DNA of 64,000 nt, taken from MTP4 sp9310u (GTDB lineage Archaea > Halobacteriota > Methanosarcinia > Methanosarcinales > Methanosarcinaceae). The stretch lies in assembly GCA_030627005.1 (NCBI GenBank), contig DAOUSW010000002.1, positions 27,568 to 91,567 of the forward strand, given 5' to 3'. Below are positions 1-9,230 of the stretch, in pieces. Positions within the stretch are counted from its first letter, which is position 1. Each line of letters starts with the position of its first letter. The notes beneath the pieces were generated by a model. The model searched no databases, had not been told where the DNA came from, and worked only from the letters and a program-made list of their open reading frames with translations. The translations under genes were made by a program, and so were the position numbers.

Positions 1-309
1 AACTATGTACGGGGAAGTGCGGCAGACATCCTGGCACGGATCTTCCACCAGCAGCCTGATGGCGAAAAAGTCCGGGAAGACATCAAGAGCCTGACAGGGG
101 AAAGATATGACTATATTGTCCAGAGGGCTTTAGAGGTACTGGGACCTGATTACCCCCAGCTTTTCGAAGCACAGGACCCGATTGAGGAGCTTTACAAGCT
201 TGCGAGGGAAAAGGCTCCGTATGCGAGATGGAAGGCTGCCGGGAGTTCAGAAAAGGGGCAGGAGACTTCCCGCAAAAAAAGCGGCAGCTCCCTTCAAAAG
301 GACGAATAA
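1..309 (+). CDS. C-terminal part of an unidentified protein (5' end outside window)
   Basis: An open frame runs from base 1 to a TAA at 307-309 and gives about 102 residues with no start in the window. The first part (NYVRGSAADILARIF) resembles a HEAT-type helical repeat, like the repeats of the protein at 2.9 kb. The last 20 residues are Lys/Ser/Gln-rich and look like a disordered tail. I do not recognise the family. The next gene is convergent (stop at 391). Codon use looks like that of neighbouring genes, so I believe it is real; the HEAT suggestion is inference only. Confidence 0.6.
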   Translation, partial: NYVRGSAADILARIFHQQPDGEKVREDIKSLTGERYDYIVQRALEVLGPDYPQLFEAQDPIEELYKLAREKAPYARWKAAGSSEKGQETSRKKSGSSLQKDE

Positions 310-390
310 GGGGGAAAAAGAAAAGGGAGAAAGAAGAAAAGAGAAGGAACAAGCGGTACAGAACAAAAGTAGTAAGTAGTAAGCTGAAAG

Positions 391-1179
391 TCAGATTTCT
401 GTTATTTCTTCGGACATGCCCTGGTAGTACGCAAAGAGGTCTTCTCCCCAGCGCAGGCCTTCGGGTTCAAAACACAAAATGTCATTGTCATGGTCGTAGG
501 TCCCGTTGCTGTAGAAAAGGCCAAGAGAAAGGAAGCAGTTCGTCACCGCACTTGAAAGCAGCATTTCTTTTTCATACACATAGAGCCGGGTGTTGTTCAG
601 GCTCAGGAACTGCTCCATTTCAGGCCTGAATTCCGTCCTCATCCTTTCAAAAACAGGCTCTGTAACAATGAGGGATACAGAGATGCCCCTTTTTGCAAAG
701 TCCAGGAACATCTTAGGGTATAGAGGATGGATAAAAGGGGAGATGCCTTTCACGAATTCCGATTTTGCAATGTTTTCTACAAATTCGTTATGAGGCGAAA
801 ACATATTACTCTTATCAAGAGGGCTGGCAAAAGTAGAATGTTTAAGTTCGGAAATTCTATTTAATAGATTGAGGGGTATTCCTTCAAGCCTGTGACTATT
901 CCAGAAATCAAGTTTATTTTCAAATGATTCTAAAGTATCGACCAGTTCCCGCATATTTTCAGCTATTGTCTCCCCGATGAGTGTCAAACCGTATTTATTA
1001 TCCTCCCGGTACAGGAGATGTCTCTCTTTAAGTATTTTTATCTGCGGCTGAACCGATGTAGAACTGTAATTCAGGGAATTTTCGATTTCTTTAATGCTTT
1101 TCGGACCTTCCCTCAACGACAGAAGAACTTTTTCCCTTTTCTCGGAAAGAAAAACAAGATCAAGAAGGGAGGCTTCCAT
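391..1179 (-). CDS. winged-helix transcriptional regulator with FilR1-type (DUF1724) domain
   Basis: This 262-residue protein has an N-terminal winged helix (about residues 10-75; GPKSIKEIENSLNYSSTSVQ, then a recognition-helix-like stretch and a wing) followed by an effector-like domain of the FilR1/DUF1724 kind. That architecture is strongly expanded in Methanosarcina, where members regulate methanogenesis and other genes. Cytoplasmic; no membrane segment. It starts with ATG at 1179 and is followed upstream by a 250-bp AT-rich spacer. It converges with the partial gene at 1-309. The target genes cannot be told from sequence. Confidence 0.85.
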   Translation of the reverse strand: MEASLLDLVFLSEKREKVLLSLREGPKSIKEIENSLNYSSTSVQPQIKILKERHLLYREDNKYGLTLIGETIAENMRELVDTLESFENKLDFWNSHRLEGIPLNLLNRISELKHSTFASPLDKSNMFSPHNEFVENIAKSEFVKGISPFIHPLYPKMFLDFAKRGISVSLIVTEPVFERMRTEFRPEMEQFLSLNNTRLYVYEKEMLLSSAVTNCFLSLGLFYSNGTYDHDNDILCFEPEGLRWGEDLFAYYQGMSEEITEI

Positions 1180-1426
1180 TCAGGTATCCTCATAATTAAT
1201 ATTGAATTATTATATATGAAGGATACATCTTTCATTATTTATAGATTTTACTAAATTTTATTGCCTTCATCTCTTATTCCATAAAGCAGAAAGACTCTAT
1301 GTGTACCGTGATCCGGACATCGTGAATCCGTGGACTATGAAGACGAAAATTGTAAACGCGAAAACTATGAATCCGAGAACTTTTTAAAAATAATATTGAA
1401 AAAAGATGGTCCTTCAGTCCTGATTT

Positions 1427-2128
1427 TTACGTTTCCGCCGGAGATTCGAACAATTTTCGAAAACCCTCTTTTACTTCTTTGGAACTGTATGATTTTCCAT
1501 GAGCAATATAAATCTTCCCGGAAGTCTTTTCAATAAGTTTTTTTATGCTCTTTCTAGCCTCAGCGGGATCATCTGCCCAGAAAGGTAGGGATGGTTTTTC
1601 AAGAGGTATCGAAGGGAAGATAAGATCTCCAACTATTGCATCCCCATTATCAAGAAGGATGGAAACACAACCAGGAGAATGGCCAGGAGTGTGGATCACT
1701 TTTCCCCGGACCCCATACTCATCAAGTTCGAGGGAATCGTCAATAAGTATGTCAGGTTCAAAAGCTGGGTATCGGGATGATTTCTTCTGCCCGAAAAAAA
1801 GTCCAAGAATTTGACCCGAAAAACATGTTGGATGAAGTGTTCCCTGTATCCCTTTCCGGACTTTGTCGGCATCCATGCGGTGCACGGCGACCTTTGCACC
1901 TGTCTTCTCCTGGAGAGCAGCGGCACTTCCTGCATGGTCTGCGTGTCCGTGAGTGAGGATTATAAGTCGAAGATCATCAGGTGAGCCGCCGATCTCACGC
2001 AATTTTTCAAGTATGGCATTTTCACTCCCAGGATATCCGGAATCTACCAGGATTGTTCCCTCTTCTCTTATAATAAAAGCAGAAGTCATTTTCAGATGTA
2101 CAGGAATAACGTTCACATGAGGACTCAT
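1427..2128 (-). CDS. MBL-fold metallo-hydrolase
   Basis: This 233-residue protein has the metallo-beta-lactamase fold signature HGHADHAG at about residues 60-67, a later conserved His (HTPGHSPG, about 147-154) and an Asp in the GDLIFPS stretch, which together form the two-metal site. The C-terminal His (YIAHGKSY) completes the set. Length fits single-domain hydrolases of the glyoxalase II-like/lactonase group. The substrate cannot be named. It stands alone with AT-rich spacers on both sides. Start at ATG 2128. Confidence 0.85.
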   Translation of the reverse strand: MSPHVNVIPVHLKMTSAFIIREEGTILVDSGYPGSENAILEKLREIGGSPDDLRLIILTHGHADHAGSAAALQEKTGAKVAVHRMDADKVRKGIQGTLHPTCFSGQILGLFFGQKKSSRYPAFEPDILIDDSLELDEYGVRGKVIHTPGHSPGCVSILLDNGDAIVGDLIFPSIPLEKPSLPFWADDPAEARKSIKKLIEKTSGKIYIAHGKSYSSKEVKEGFRKLFESPAET

Positions 2129-2874
2129 TCAAATACCGCCCAGGGAATTTTTTTTCTAAAAATTCCTTCCAAAAAAATACCCCGATAAAAGATGAAAACC
2201 CATATCTTATTATTTTTAGCTCTCGAACCCTATTTTTCGGGAAAGTGAAACTTACTTCCCCGGAAATATTCTATTAAGGTTTATTAATAGCAGGGGTCCC
2301 GAATAAACAAGATCCATGACCCCATTTCTGAACTCATTTAAAAACCACTCTAGATCAAAACGCACAGGATAGCTGCAATTCCCTGTTTAGCTATCCCCAA
2401 AAACCTTTTTCGACTTGCTTTATAGGTGCCGGTGTATTGCGTGAAGTGAGTTGACAAAAAATAAAAGCCAATAATTGCAGTTTATTTTGCAATCGCTTTT
2501 TTTCAGAAATTTCGAGAAGTACCGCTTGCTTCGCAAGCGGCGAGAGCCCTTGATATCGATATGAGGAAGGAAATTCTCGGAATTTAAATCAGCATTAAAT
2601 ACTGCCACAAAAACCAGGACCGTTTCAAGCAGTATTCAAGCAATATGACAGGATTTCTACAGAGCCAAAATCAATACCTTTAATAAATCCCCAACCAACT
2701 CTTTTACAAGAAGTAGCAAGTTGTAAAGAAGAGAAATGGAAAAACAGAAAAAAAAACGGGAAGTGGAAAGAAAAAGGGTAAAAACGAATAGGACAACCGG
2801 AAAAAACTGACGGGACAATCGGAAAAGCCGGATAAGAAAAACGGAGAGGAAAAAGGAACAGTTGGTGGAAACAT
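2129..2874. other. spacer with a perfect hairpin and no credible gene
   Basis: About 750 bp without convincing coding potential; the small minus-strand ORF at 2420-2608 has no ribosome site and odd composition. It contains a perfect 8-bp stem with a 3-base loop at 2522-2540 (CCGCTTGC/GCAAGCGG). The last 150 bp are purine-rich and lead into the HEAT gene. Confidence 0.6.
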
Positions 2875-5202
2875 TTGATTGACCAGGATATCGTACACGA
2901 TAAAATCTTCAGCCCCCTTTCAAGCGAGCGAATCGAGGCTATGGGACAGATAAGTGCTTCTTTTGAATCGATTCCTGACAGGGAACAGGCTTTTGAAGAC
3001 ATGCTCAAGCTCTCTTCCGATAAGTTCGACGAGGTAAGGGAAAGCGCAGTTTTTGCCCTTTCAACCGTTTTTTCGAAGCTTCCGGAAAGCGGCAAAATAC
3101 AGACCTGGGAGAGGTTCGTAAACCTCACGGCTTACCCTTCCGAGAAGATATTAAAAGCCGCAGTGCAGGCTCTGGTTTCTGCTTTTCCCTACAGCCCGGA
3201 TAAGGAAGGCGCCTGGAAAGACCTCATGGAACTGGTAAACTCAAATTCCAGCCTGGAAGATGTCCGCACTGGAATTATCCGTTCGCTTCCCACCCTTTTC
3301 CTCCACATTCCAGACAGGAAAAAAGCTTATTCGGACCTCGTGCACCTGGCTGAAAATGAGGACAGCGATGTGCTGAGGGAGCTTATAGAAAACCCTGATT
3401 CAATCAATCCTCAATTCCCTGAAGAAGATCTGGAAAAGGACAGGAAAGAAAGTGAAGAAAAGGGAAGAACAAGTGAAGAAAAGAGCAGGAAAGAATGTGG
3501 AGAAAAAGAGAGTATAGAAAAGAGCAGGAAAGAATGTGAGAAAAAATTAGAGAAAAAATTAGAGAAAAAATCAGAGAAAAAATCAGAGAAAAAATCAGAG
3601 AAAAAATCAGAGAAAAAATCAGAGAAAAAAGAAGTTGGAAAACCTGAAAGATTTCATGATTACGAACCATCTTCCGAAAAAGTCGGGGCTTTTGAAAGAG
3701 CCAGATGCCTGCGAAAAGATGCCGCAGAGTTCTCTGCCGGATCATATCCCTCCAACCTGCCGGATAAAAAAGAAGTTGTTGCCGAACTTATCCGCCTGAA
3801 TTCGGACCCCGACCCCTCGGTACGGAGAGGGGCAATGAACTCCCTTCTTGCCCTTTATTCCCGGAAGCAGGGCAAAATGCAGGACATCTGGGGTGAGCTC
3901 CTTGAAAGGACGGAGGACAGGGATAGCGTTGTCAGGAAAGAGACTACCGAGCTGTTATCCCATGTGCTGCCCGGGGTTGAGGAAAAAGCAGGGGTCTTTT
4001 TCGACCTCGTCCGCCTGGCTTCAGGGCAGGACACCCAGCTCCGGAAGAGGGCAGCGGAACTCCTCTCCGAGGCATTTCCCCATGCTGAAGACAAAAAGAG
4101 GGCCTGGGTCGAGCTTGTCAGGCTTGCTTCCTCGGAAGACAGGGAAGTCAGGAGAGGAGCTGCAAAAACCCTTGCTCCGGCTTACCCCGAGGTCCCCGAT
4201 AAAGGGGAAGCCTGGAAGGACCTGGTCCGGCTTTCAGGGCACAGCGACAGTTTTGTACAGAGGGCTGCAGCCCGGACCCTTACGCCTGCCTTTTTCCATG
4301 TCCCGGATAAGACCGGGGCCTGGAGGGACCTGCAGCTGCTTATTGAGAACCCATACACCTATGTCAGGAAGTATGCCTTCCGGGCCCTCGCCAGGGCTTC
4401 CCTCTGGCGGGCTTTCCGGGCAGAAAACGAGGCCACATACATTTTCGGGCTGAAAGAGGCTGCGGGTTATTTTAAGGAAGCCTCGGAAATTCCCTTCGAA
4501 GGCGACACCCCCGAATTTTACCGGTCCTTTTACGAGGCCTTCCTCTACATAATTGTCAGCGACCGGCCTTTAGAAAAAGCCAGGCTCGAGACTGAGCTCT
4601 ACCTTTCGAAGGCAGCACGGGAAGTAAGGGAGCTGGAAGAGACCGAAAAGCTCCTCGAAACAAGCGAAAAGCTCGCAGGACTTCTCCGGGCTGCGGGAAA
4701 ACTCAGTCCCGAAGACCTGCCGACCCGGAAAAAACTGCTCGAGACCTGCATCCGGGAGTTTGACAGGGCAACGGACCTCTTTGAAAACGTCGAAGAAGAG
4801 GCAATAACTGTAAAGAAAATTGTGAAGAAAGAATACCCGAAACTCGGGAAAGTGCTCCTGGAACAGAAGCTGAAAGAGACCCTATCCGGGATCCGGTACA
4901 AAGCCAGGATCACCTGCCTCAAAGCAAAGGGGACCCCTACCGAAAACCTGGCATGCACGGTCAGCCTGAAGGTGAGGGAATGGGAGTTCGAAGACCTTGA
5001 AAAGGACCGGAAGGAACTGGACAGGCAACTTGAATCCCTGCTTAACGTCCTCAGGAGCAAAATCCCCTTTGTGCCCGAAAACATGTACATCTTCGAGAAG
5101 GTGGAAGACATCCGGCAGGAGGAAGATTTGCTTGAACGCTACAAAAAAATGGCAAGGCTGATAGGTCTTATCCCTGGAGCCAGGATGCCTTCAAGGAGAT
5201 GA
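2875..5202 (+). CDS. HEAT-repeat protein with Lys/Glu/Ser low-complexity insert
   Basis: This 775-residue protein is built of HEAT-type helical repeats (units ending in patterns such as VRRGAMNSLLALY, VRKETTELLSHVL, VRRGAAKTLAPAY and VQRAAARTLTPAF) at about residues 20-170 and 300-520. A charged linker at about 190-260 contains a tandem EKKS/EKKL repeat. The C-terminal 230 residues are helical and charged, possibly coiled coil. The proposed start is TTG at 2875, preceded by GGTGG 7-11 bases upstream; no ATG fits better without losing the first repeat. HEAT proteins are scaffolds and no partner is visible. Confidence 0.75.
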   Translation: MIDQDIVHDKIFSPLSSERIEAMGQISASFESIPDREQAFEDMLKLSSDKFDEVRESAVFALSTVFSKLPESGKIQTWERFVNLTAYPSEKILKAAVQALVSAFPYSPDKEGAWKDLMELVNSNSSLEDVRTGIIRSLPTLFLHIPDRKKAYSDLVHLAENEDSDVLRELIENPDSINPQFPEEDLEKDRKESEEKGRTSEEKSRKECGEKESIEKSRKECEKKLEKKLEKKSEKKSEKKSEKKSEKKSEKKEVGKPERFHDYEPSSEKVGAFERARCLRKDAAEFSAGSYPSNLPDKKEVVAELIRLNSDPDPSVRRGAMNSLLALYSRKQGKMQDIWGELLERTEDRDSVVRKETTELLSHVLPGVEEKAGVFFDLVRLASGQDTQLRKRAAELLSEAFPHAEDKKRAWVELVRLASSEDREVRRGAAKTLAPAYPEVPDKGEAWKDLVRLSGHSDSFVQRAAARTLTPAFFHVPDKTGAWRDLQLLIENPYTYVRKYAFRALARASLWRAFRAENEATYIFGLKEAAGYFKEASEIPFEGDTPEFYRSFYEAFLYIIVSDRPLEKARLETELYLSKAAREVRELEETEKLLETSEKLAGLLRAAGKLSPEDLPTRKKLLETCIREFDRATDLFENVEEEAITVKKIVKKEYPKLGKVLLEQKLKETLSGIRYKARITCLKAKGTPTENLACTVSLKVREWEFEDLEKDRKELDRQLESLLNVLRSKIPFVPENMYIFEKVEDIRQEEDLLERYKKMARLIGLIPGARMPSRR
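3538..3632 (+). repeat. 12-bp tandem repeat coding EKKS/EKKL
   Basis: About seven to eight copies of a 12-bp unit (gagaaaaaatca) sit in frame inside the HEAT-repeat gene and encode Glu-Lys-Lys-Ser/Leu. Because the unit is a multiple of three, copy-number change would alter linker length without breaking the frame. Confidence 0.9.
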
Positions 5203-5345
5203 AAGGGTTCTGAAAGGGGAACCAAAACTAATCAAATCCGGCAGCTATGAAACCCCGCGGTTCTGAATCCCGACCTTGAAATCCCTGCCATCCTTCCCGC
5301 CTGCCTTCAATTGATTTTATATCCGATCCCACGAATCCCTTTTTT

Positions 5346-5660
5346 ATGTACGGGGCAGACATAAAGATGACCGAGGACGACTTCGAACTTGCAAAGCCCC
5401 CGCTCTCGAAAAAATTCATCAAACAGGCCTTTGAAAAATACGAAGTGCAGCACATAGCTTACTTCGGGGGAGAAATGTTCTATGTTTCGGGAACGGATTC
5501 GGAACCAATTGTCCCCGTTTATGCCGATGTCACCTACCCCCCGGAGATCGAATTGATTTTCGATTTCATGGCTCGGGAGCGGGTCCGCATGATAAGGTAT
5601 GAAAATGGAGAGCTTTACCGGACGGAGGTCCCGAAAATCCCGGACTCAAACGGACGTTAA
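5346..5660 (+). CDS. small protein of unknown function
   Basis: This 104-residue ORF has balanced composition and no signal peptide or membrane segment. A later ATG at 5367 (MTEDDFEL) is an alternative start. It follows the HEAT gene by 143 bp in the same direction. The pattern of short beta-like segments (HIAYFGGEMFYVSG, then VRMIRYENGELYRTEV) suggests a compact alpha/beta fold, but I do not recognise the family. Confidence 0.55.
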   Translation: MYGADIKMTEDDFELAKPPLSKKFIKQAFEKYEVQHIAYFGGEMFYVSGTDSEPIVPVYADVTYPPEIELIFDFMARERVRMIRYENGELYRTEVPKIPDSNGR

Positions 5661-5774
5661 CCGGGAAGAACCGGATCACGTTTTTTCTTTTGTTCTGGTT
5701 ATTTATAGTTTTGTCACAATATTGAACATAATAAATACAGATTGTGTTTTATCGCTAACAAGAGGGGGTATAAG

Positions 5775-5960
5775 ATGATGAAACTATGGGAATATGATTC
5801 TCGCAAGATCCACGCTGTGCACATGCCGCAGCAGATGACCGACCTTGAAAAAATTGGGAACGAAGGCTGGGAACTTGTCCTGATCAAGGACGACATTGAT
5901 GATAATGGGACAGCGACGGCGATTTTCAAGAGGGAGAAGAAATACGCGTCGGAAGAATAA
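5775..5960 (+). CDS. DUF4177-like small protein
   Basis: This 61-residue protein starts at ATG 5775 (MMKLWEYDS), chosen because a purine-rich GAGGGGG lies at 5762-5768. The pattern W-E-Y near the N-terminus, then LEKIGNEGWELV and a terminal IFKRE, is that of DUF4177 proteins, whose role is unknown. The upstream 11 in-frame residues are probably not translated. Confidence 0.7.
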   Translation: MMKLWEYDSRKIHAVHMPQQMTDLEKIGNEGWELVLIKDDIDDNGTATAIFKREKKYASEE

Positions 5961-6185
5961 AAATGATACATATTTATTTTTTTTAAAAACATTCAAGTGC
6001 ATTTGAAGTACAATTTTCTCGGGTAATTTTTTTATATATCATTTTTTATTTTTTATAAGTATAATTATTTCTGCCCATTTTTAAGAAGGGGGGTAGGATA
6101 TAAAAAGGGAAAAATGACTCTGTAAATAATGCGCCATTTGATCCCGACAGGACAACTGCTTTTTGACCCCAATATTGCAGAGTAT

Positions 6186-6420
6186 CCCGCCAGCTTGCCT
6201 GGCGGCGCCTCCCCAGAATGAAATATAAAAGCGAAAGCCATCTGATAAAAATGACTTTTTAATTATATTAATCGCCACCCCCTGCCTGCACCCCCTTTTT
6301 GCGATTCTTCGAGATCACTTTTCTGGCACCGATTTTACGTCAGATACTCTTTATATTTGAATATACGGAGAAAAACAAGCACAAGCCCGGAAAAACTACC
6401 CGTTAAAGTCAATTAAATCT
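6186..6420 (+). repeat. duplicated intergenic block, copy A
   Basis: This segment is closely similar to 11093-11340. Shared landmarks in order are the CCGCCAG hairpin, ATGAAATATAAAAGC, TTTTTAATTATATTAATCGCC, TTCGAGATCACTTTTCTGGC and AAAAACAAGCACAAG. A shorter 3' part recurs at about 12482-12560. It precedes DUF4157 paralogues, so it marks the unit that was duplicated with the genes. Confidence 0.85.
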
Positions 6421-6487
6421 AAATCGGTTTGGTTCAGGGTTTCTGGAAAGTCCTTTTCCTCAGGTTAAAAAACTAAACATTGATGAA

Positions 6488-6510
6488 ATATTTTTATACT
6501 GTAACGGACA
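6488..6510 (+). promoter_or_regulatory. conserved TATA promoter of DUF4157 paralogue 1
   Basis: ATATTTTTATACTGTAACGG lies about 80 bases before the ATG at 6577. The same string, with few changes, occurs at a similar distance before all six paralogues. TTTTTATA fits an archaeal TATA box, which would put transcription start near the following GGACACAT and give a leader of roughly 50-60 nt. Confidence 0.7.
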
Positions 6511-6576
6511 CATAAACAATCAGTTTTTTTGGAATTTTTTTCAATCAGCCGTTCAACCTTCACAGGTACGTTAACC

Positions 6577-8226
6577 ATGCCCGCACACCAGCAAATGAAT
6601 CAATCCAAAAAACTGACACCCTCTCATCAAAGCCGAACAAAACCCGCAAACCGGATACATGAATCAAATCCTGTAGCTATCATCCAGCGTGCCAGAATCA
6701 ACCCAAAATCCCTCACTCAGACTGATGTTTTACAGCTCCAGCGCACTATTGGGAACAGGGCGGTTGGCAGGCTGCTCTCAGGGACTGGAGGACTCCCTTT
6801 TACAGCTCAGCAGGCAACTGTCCAGCGTCAAGAAATTCCGGAGGAAGAGGAACTTCTTCAGGGTAAGATGATGAATACTGTACAGCGTCAGGAAATCCCG
6901 GAGGAAGAAGAACCGCTGCAGGGGAAGTTTGCTGGCACAGGGACAAGCATCCAGTGCAAGGAAGATGCACCGCGTCCCAACAAGACCGGCCTTCCCGACA
7001 ACCTGAAAGCCGGCATCGAGACCATTTCCGGCCTGTCCCAGGACGATGTGCAGGTCCACTACAACTCCGGGAAACCCGCTCAGGTCCGGGCGCTGGCTTA
7101 TACCCGGGGAGCTGACATCCACGTAGCTCCCGGACAGGAACAGCACCTCCCACACGAGGCCTGGCACGTGGTGCAGCAGAAACAGGGCAGGGTACAGCCG
7201 ACGATGCAGTTGAAAGGAGGCGTGCCTGTCAATGATGATGCGGGGCTGGAACGCGAAGCGGATGTGATGGGGAGAAAAGCGGCGGCTGTAAGCCTGCCCA
7301 CTACACTTTCCGGAAGCAAAACAGAGATGGCCGGACCGCACGGGAGGTCTTCTCAAGGAATGCCGGTTCAACGCTACACGGAACTGGAAAACGACATCAA
7401 GCTATCTACCAATAGCAGATTTGCGGTCCAAAACGAAGGCCGTGACGGCAAATTGTTTGTTGCTAACGGCGTTAATTTGCCGGATCTTCAGCATGTGGAG
7501 CTGGAGGTAGGGGGTGAAGAACAGATAAACGGTTCCCAGATGCGGAAGGTGACTGCGGACTTTGAAAATGAAGAGGCGATGAACGAAATGTACTGCGGCA
7601 AGTTTTCGCGATCAGTAACCGGAATCGTCGAAGACCGGGAAAACGAAAATGCGCCTGTAGGAAGGAGCCTCTACACCGAAAATGTTACCGGCCCTCAAAT
7701 TAGCAGGGGCTGGAAGAATCATTATGCGCCGGTGATCGTTGCGGACGCCGGGGACCGGGGCACGCTTGAGACTGCCGTCGGGATTCCCTACTGCTGGTTC
7801 GGGATCTACGGGTCAGCAAGGGGACAGACTTTCCGCTTCAAGACCCAGTATGCAAACATACTCCGAAACATTACCAACGGCTGGGTTGACGAAGAGACCG
7901 GCAGGCGTATTCTCACCGAGCTTGACAAATACAAGAATAATACGATCGAAAACGATGAATCCCTGCACGCCTACACGCTTAACGAAGTCCTGAAATTGCG
8001 TGAAATGGCCCAGGCCGAGCCCGTGGCGCTCACCCATAAAGAGCCGGTCGAGACCGAAACCCCCCTTACCAAACAGCAAAGTGATAACGAGATCCGGCGG
8101 AAAATGCGTGAACAGGAACGCCGGGACCGGAACAGGAAGATCCTCGCGGGGGTCCTGGCGCTGGGCGCTACCGGGCTGTCGATCCTTGCCTGGTATTATT
8201 ATAAGGCTTTCAAAAGTGACCAGTAA
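6577..8226 (+). CDS. DUF4157 eCIS-associated effector 1, with C-terminal membrane segment
   Basis: 549 residues, start placed at 6577 because MP(E/A)HQQ is the first point conserved in all six paralogues. Order: Gln/Lys-rich leader (1-30); IQRARINPKSL and QLQRTIGNRAVGRLL block (35-70); two acidic repeats of the form VQRQEIPEEEEPLQGK; DUF4157 with zinc-peptidase-like HEAWH at 193-197 and a downstream Glu in LEREAD; then a distinct C-terminal domain (about 270-490) containing NHYAPVIVADAGDRGTLE and WFGIYGSARGQTF, a motif pair I have seen on other DUF4157 proteins; and a final hydrophobic helix ILAGVLALGATGLSILAWYYY. DUF4157 proteins are typical partners of contractile injection systems. Role as injected cargo is inference from the eCIS 10 kb downstream. 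Confidence 0.8.
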   Translation: MPAHQQMNQSKKLTPSHQSRTKPANRIHESNPVAIIQRARINPKSLTQTDVLQLQRTIGNRAVGRLLSGTGGLPFTAQQATVQRQEIPEEEELLQGKMMNTVQRQEIPEEEEPLQGKFAGTGTSIQCKEDAPRPNKTGLPDNLKAGIETISGLSQDDVQVHYNSGKPAQVRALAYTRGADIHVAPGQEQHLPHEAWHVVQQKQGRVQPTMQLKGGVPVNDDAGLEREADVMGRKAAAVSLPTTLSGSKTEMAGPHGRSSQGMPVQRYTELENDIKLSTNSRFAVQNEGRDGKLFVANGVNLPDLQHVELEVGGEEQINGSQMRKVTADFENEEAMNEMYCGKFSRSVTGIVEDRENENAPVGRSLYTENVTGPQISRGWKNHYAPVIVADAGDRGTLETAVGIPYCWFGIYGSARGQTFRFKTQYANILRNITNGWVDEETGRRILTELDKYKNNTIENDESLHAYTLNEVLKLREMAQAEPVALTHKEPVETETPLTKQQSDNEIRRKMREQERRDRNRKILAGVLALGATGLSILAWYYYKAFKSDQ

Positions 8227-8507
8227 TTTAAGGATATATGAGCCATATTTATCAGATCAGGCACCCATTTTTGGAACAGATTTTACTTCATGTTAACTTC
8301 CTCTTTATATCCCAAAAAGATACGATCGGCTTTTTTTCTGCAGCATCTGATGACCTGTAAATCCCCGGCCCTTTCCAATGAGTAATCGAAAAATTGCCAG
8401 GAATTTCAAAAACTTTACTGGCCCGTTCAGCCTCTGACTATATATCCTTTACATGTCGTTATTGTTGTAAGTATTAAAAATTTCCATACAGAAAGAGGAG
8501 GAAGTAA

Positions 8508-8950
8508 ATGAAAAAAGTAAAAAATAACATATTTTCGAAAAATTTGAAAATCACGGCAGTTTTCTGCCTGGTCTGTGCAGTCATCTTTTCCGGCTCCGTT
8601 GGTAATGGACAGAATGATAAGGATAACACAATCGTGGAAACAAAGCAGGTAACAACCGAAGATGACAGCGGAAAAAGCACAAGTCTCGAAAATGGAGATA
8701 TTTTTTACCTTGAACTCGAGGAAAGCCCGTCCACGGACTATTTACCACAACTAAACCTGAGCTAAGATATTCGCTCTTGACGATATATACCCAAACATAG
8801 CCCCCTGAAGCTTATACTGGTGTTCCAGGAACTCATTAATGGGGAATAAAAGCCACTGTTCAAGGCAGCCAGCAGATAAATGGCGTATACAAACGACCCT
8901 GGGAGGACGCAACCGGAACTGAGGATAATTTCACACTTATGTCGAAGTTA
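8508..8950 (+). pseudogene. decayed chagasin-type (MEROPS I42) protease inhibitor
   Basis: The gene opens with ATG 8508, a good ribosome site (GAGGAGG) and a signal peptide (basic N-terminus, then ITAVFCLVCAVIFSG). It next gives ENGDIFYLELEESPST, the first conserved motif of chagasin-like inhibitors, and stops at 8765. Beyond the stop the rest of the family can still be read in other frames: YTGVPGTH around 8817-8840, then IKATVQGSQQINGVYKRPWE and TGTEDNFTL up to about 8940. So this is a secreted cysteine-protease inhibitor broken by an internal deletion, stops and frameshifts. Confidence 0.75.
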
Positions 8951-9145
8951 TCTGAAATAGATTTTCTCTTCTTGTGTCCTTCCTCTTCTTTTTACTTTTT
9001 TACTTTAAAATAGCGAGCTGTTTCAATATTACCTCTAAAATATTGTATTGTAAGCGTTTCACAATGTTCAAAAAACGATTACAGACTTAATTCAAAATTC
9101 TTACAAAGCCTCTTTCTTTAAATTTAAAATTTTAAAAACATCTAA

Positions 9146-9168
9146 TTTTTTATACTGTAATTAAACAC
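9146..9168 (+). promoter_or_regulatory. conserved TATA promoter of DUF4157 paralogue 2
   Basis: TTTTTATACTGTAATTAAACACAT lies about 80 bases before ATG 9231 and matches the element in front of the other paralogues. Confidence 0.65.
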
Positions 9169-9230
9169 ATACTCGGAGTCTCGTCAATATTTTTTACAGT
9201 CCGTAATTGAAATATAGTGGGATGTTAACC

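Larger units (their letters stand above)
5961..6576. promoter_or_regulatory. spacer carrying the upstream module of the first DUF4157 gene
   Basis: This holds a perfect 7-bp hairpin at 6187-6205 (CCGCCAG/CTGGCGG), a block of about 230 bp (6186-6420) that recurs at 11093-11340, and the promoter-like TATA segment at 6491-6510. No coding gene is supported; the minus-strand ORF at 6081-6278 is not credible. Confidence 0.7.

Noticed and set aside
2420..2608. 62-codon minus-strand ORF
   Set aside because: Covers the hairpin at 2522-2540 and has no start context; probably non-coding.
6529..6576. Upstream starts for paralogues 1, 2, 3, 5 and 6
   Set aside because: The extra N-terminal residues differ in each paralogue and are coded by the shared promoter/leader region; conservation begins at MP(E/A)HQQ.
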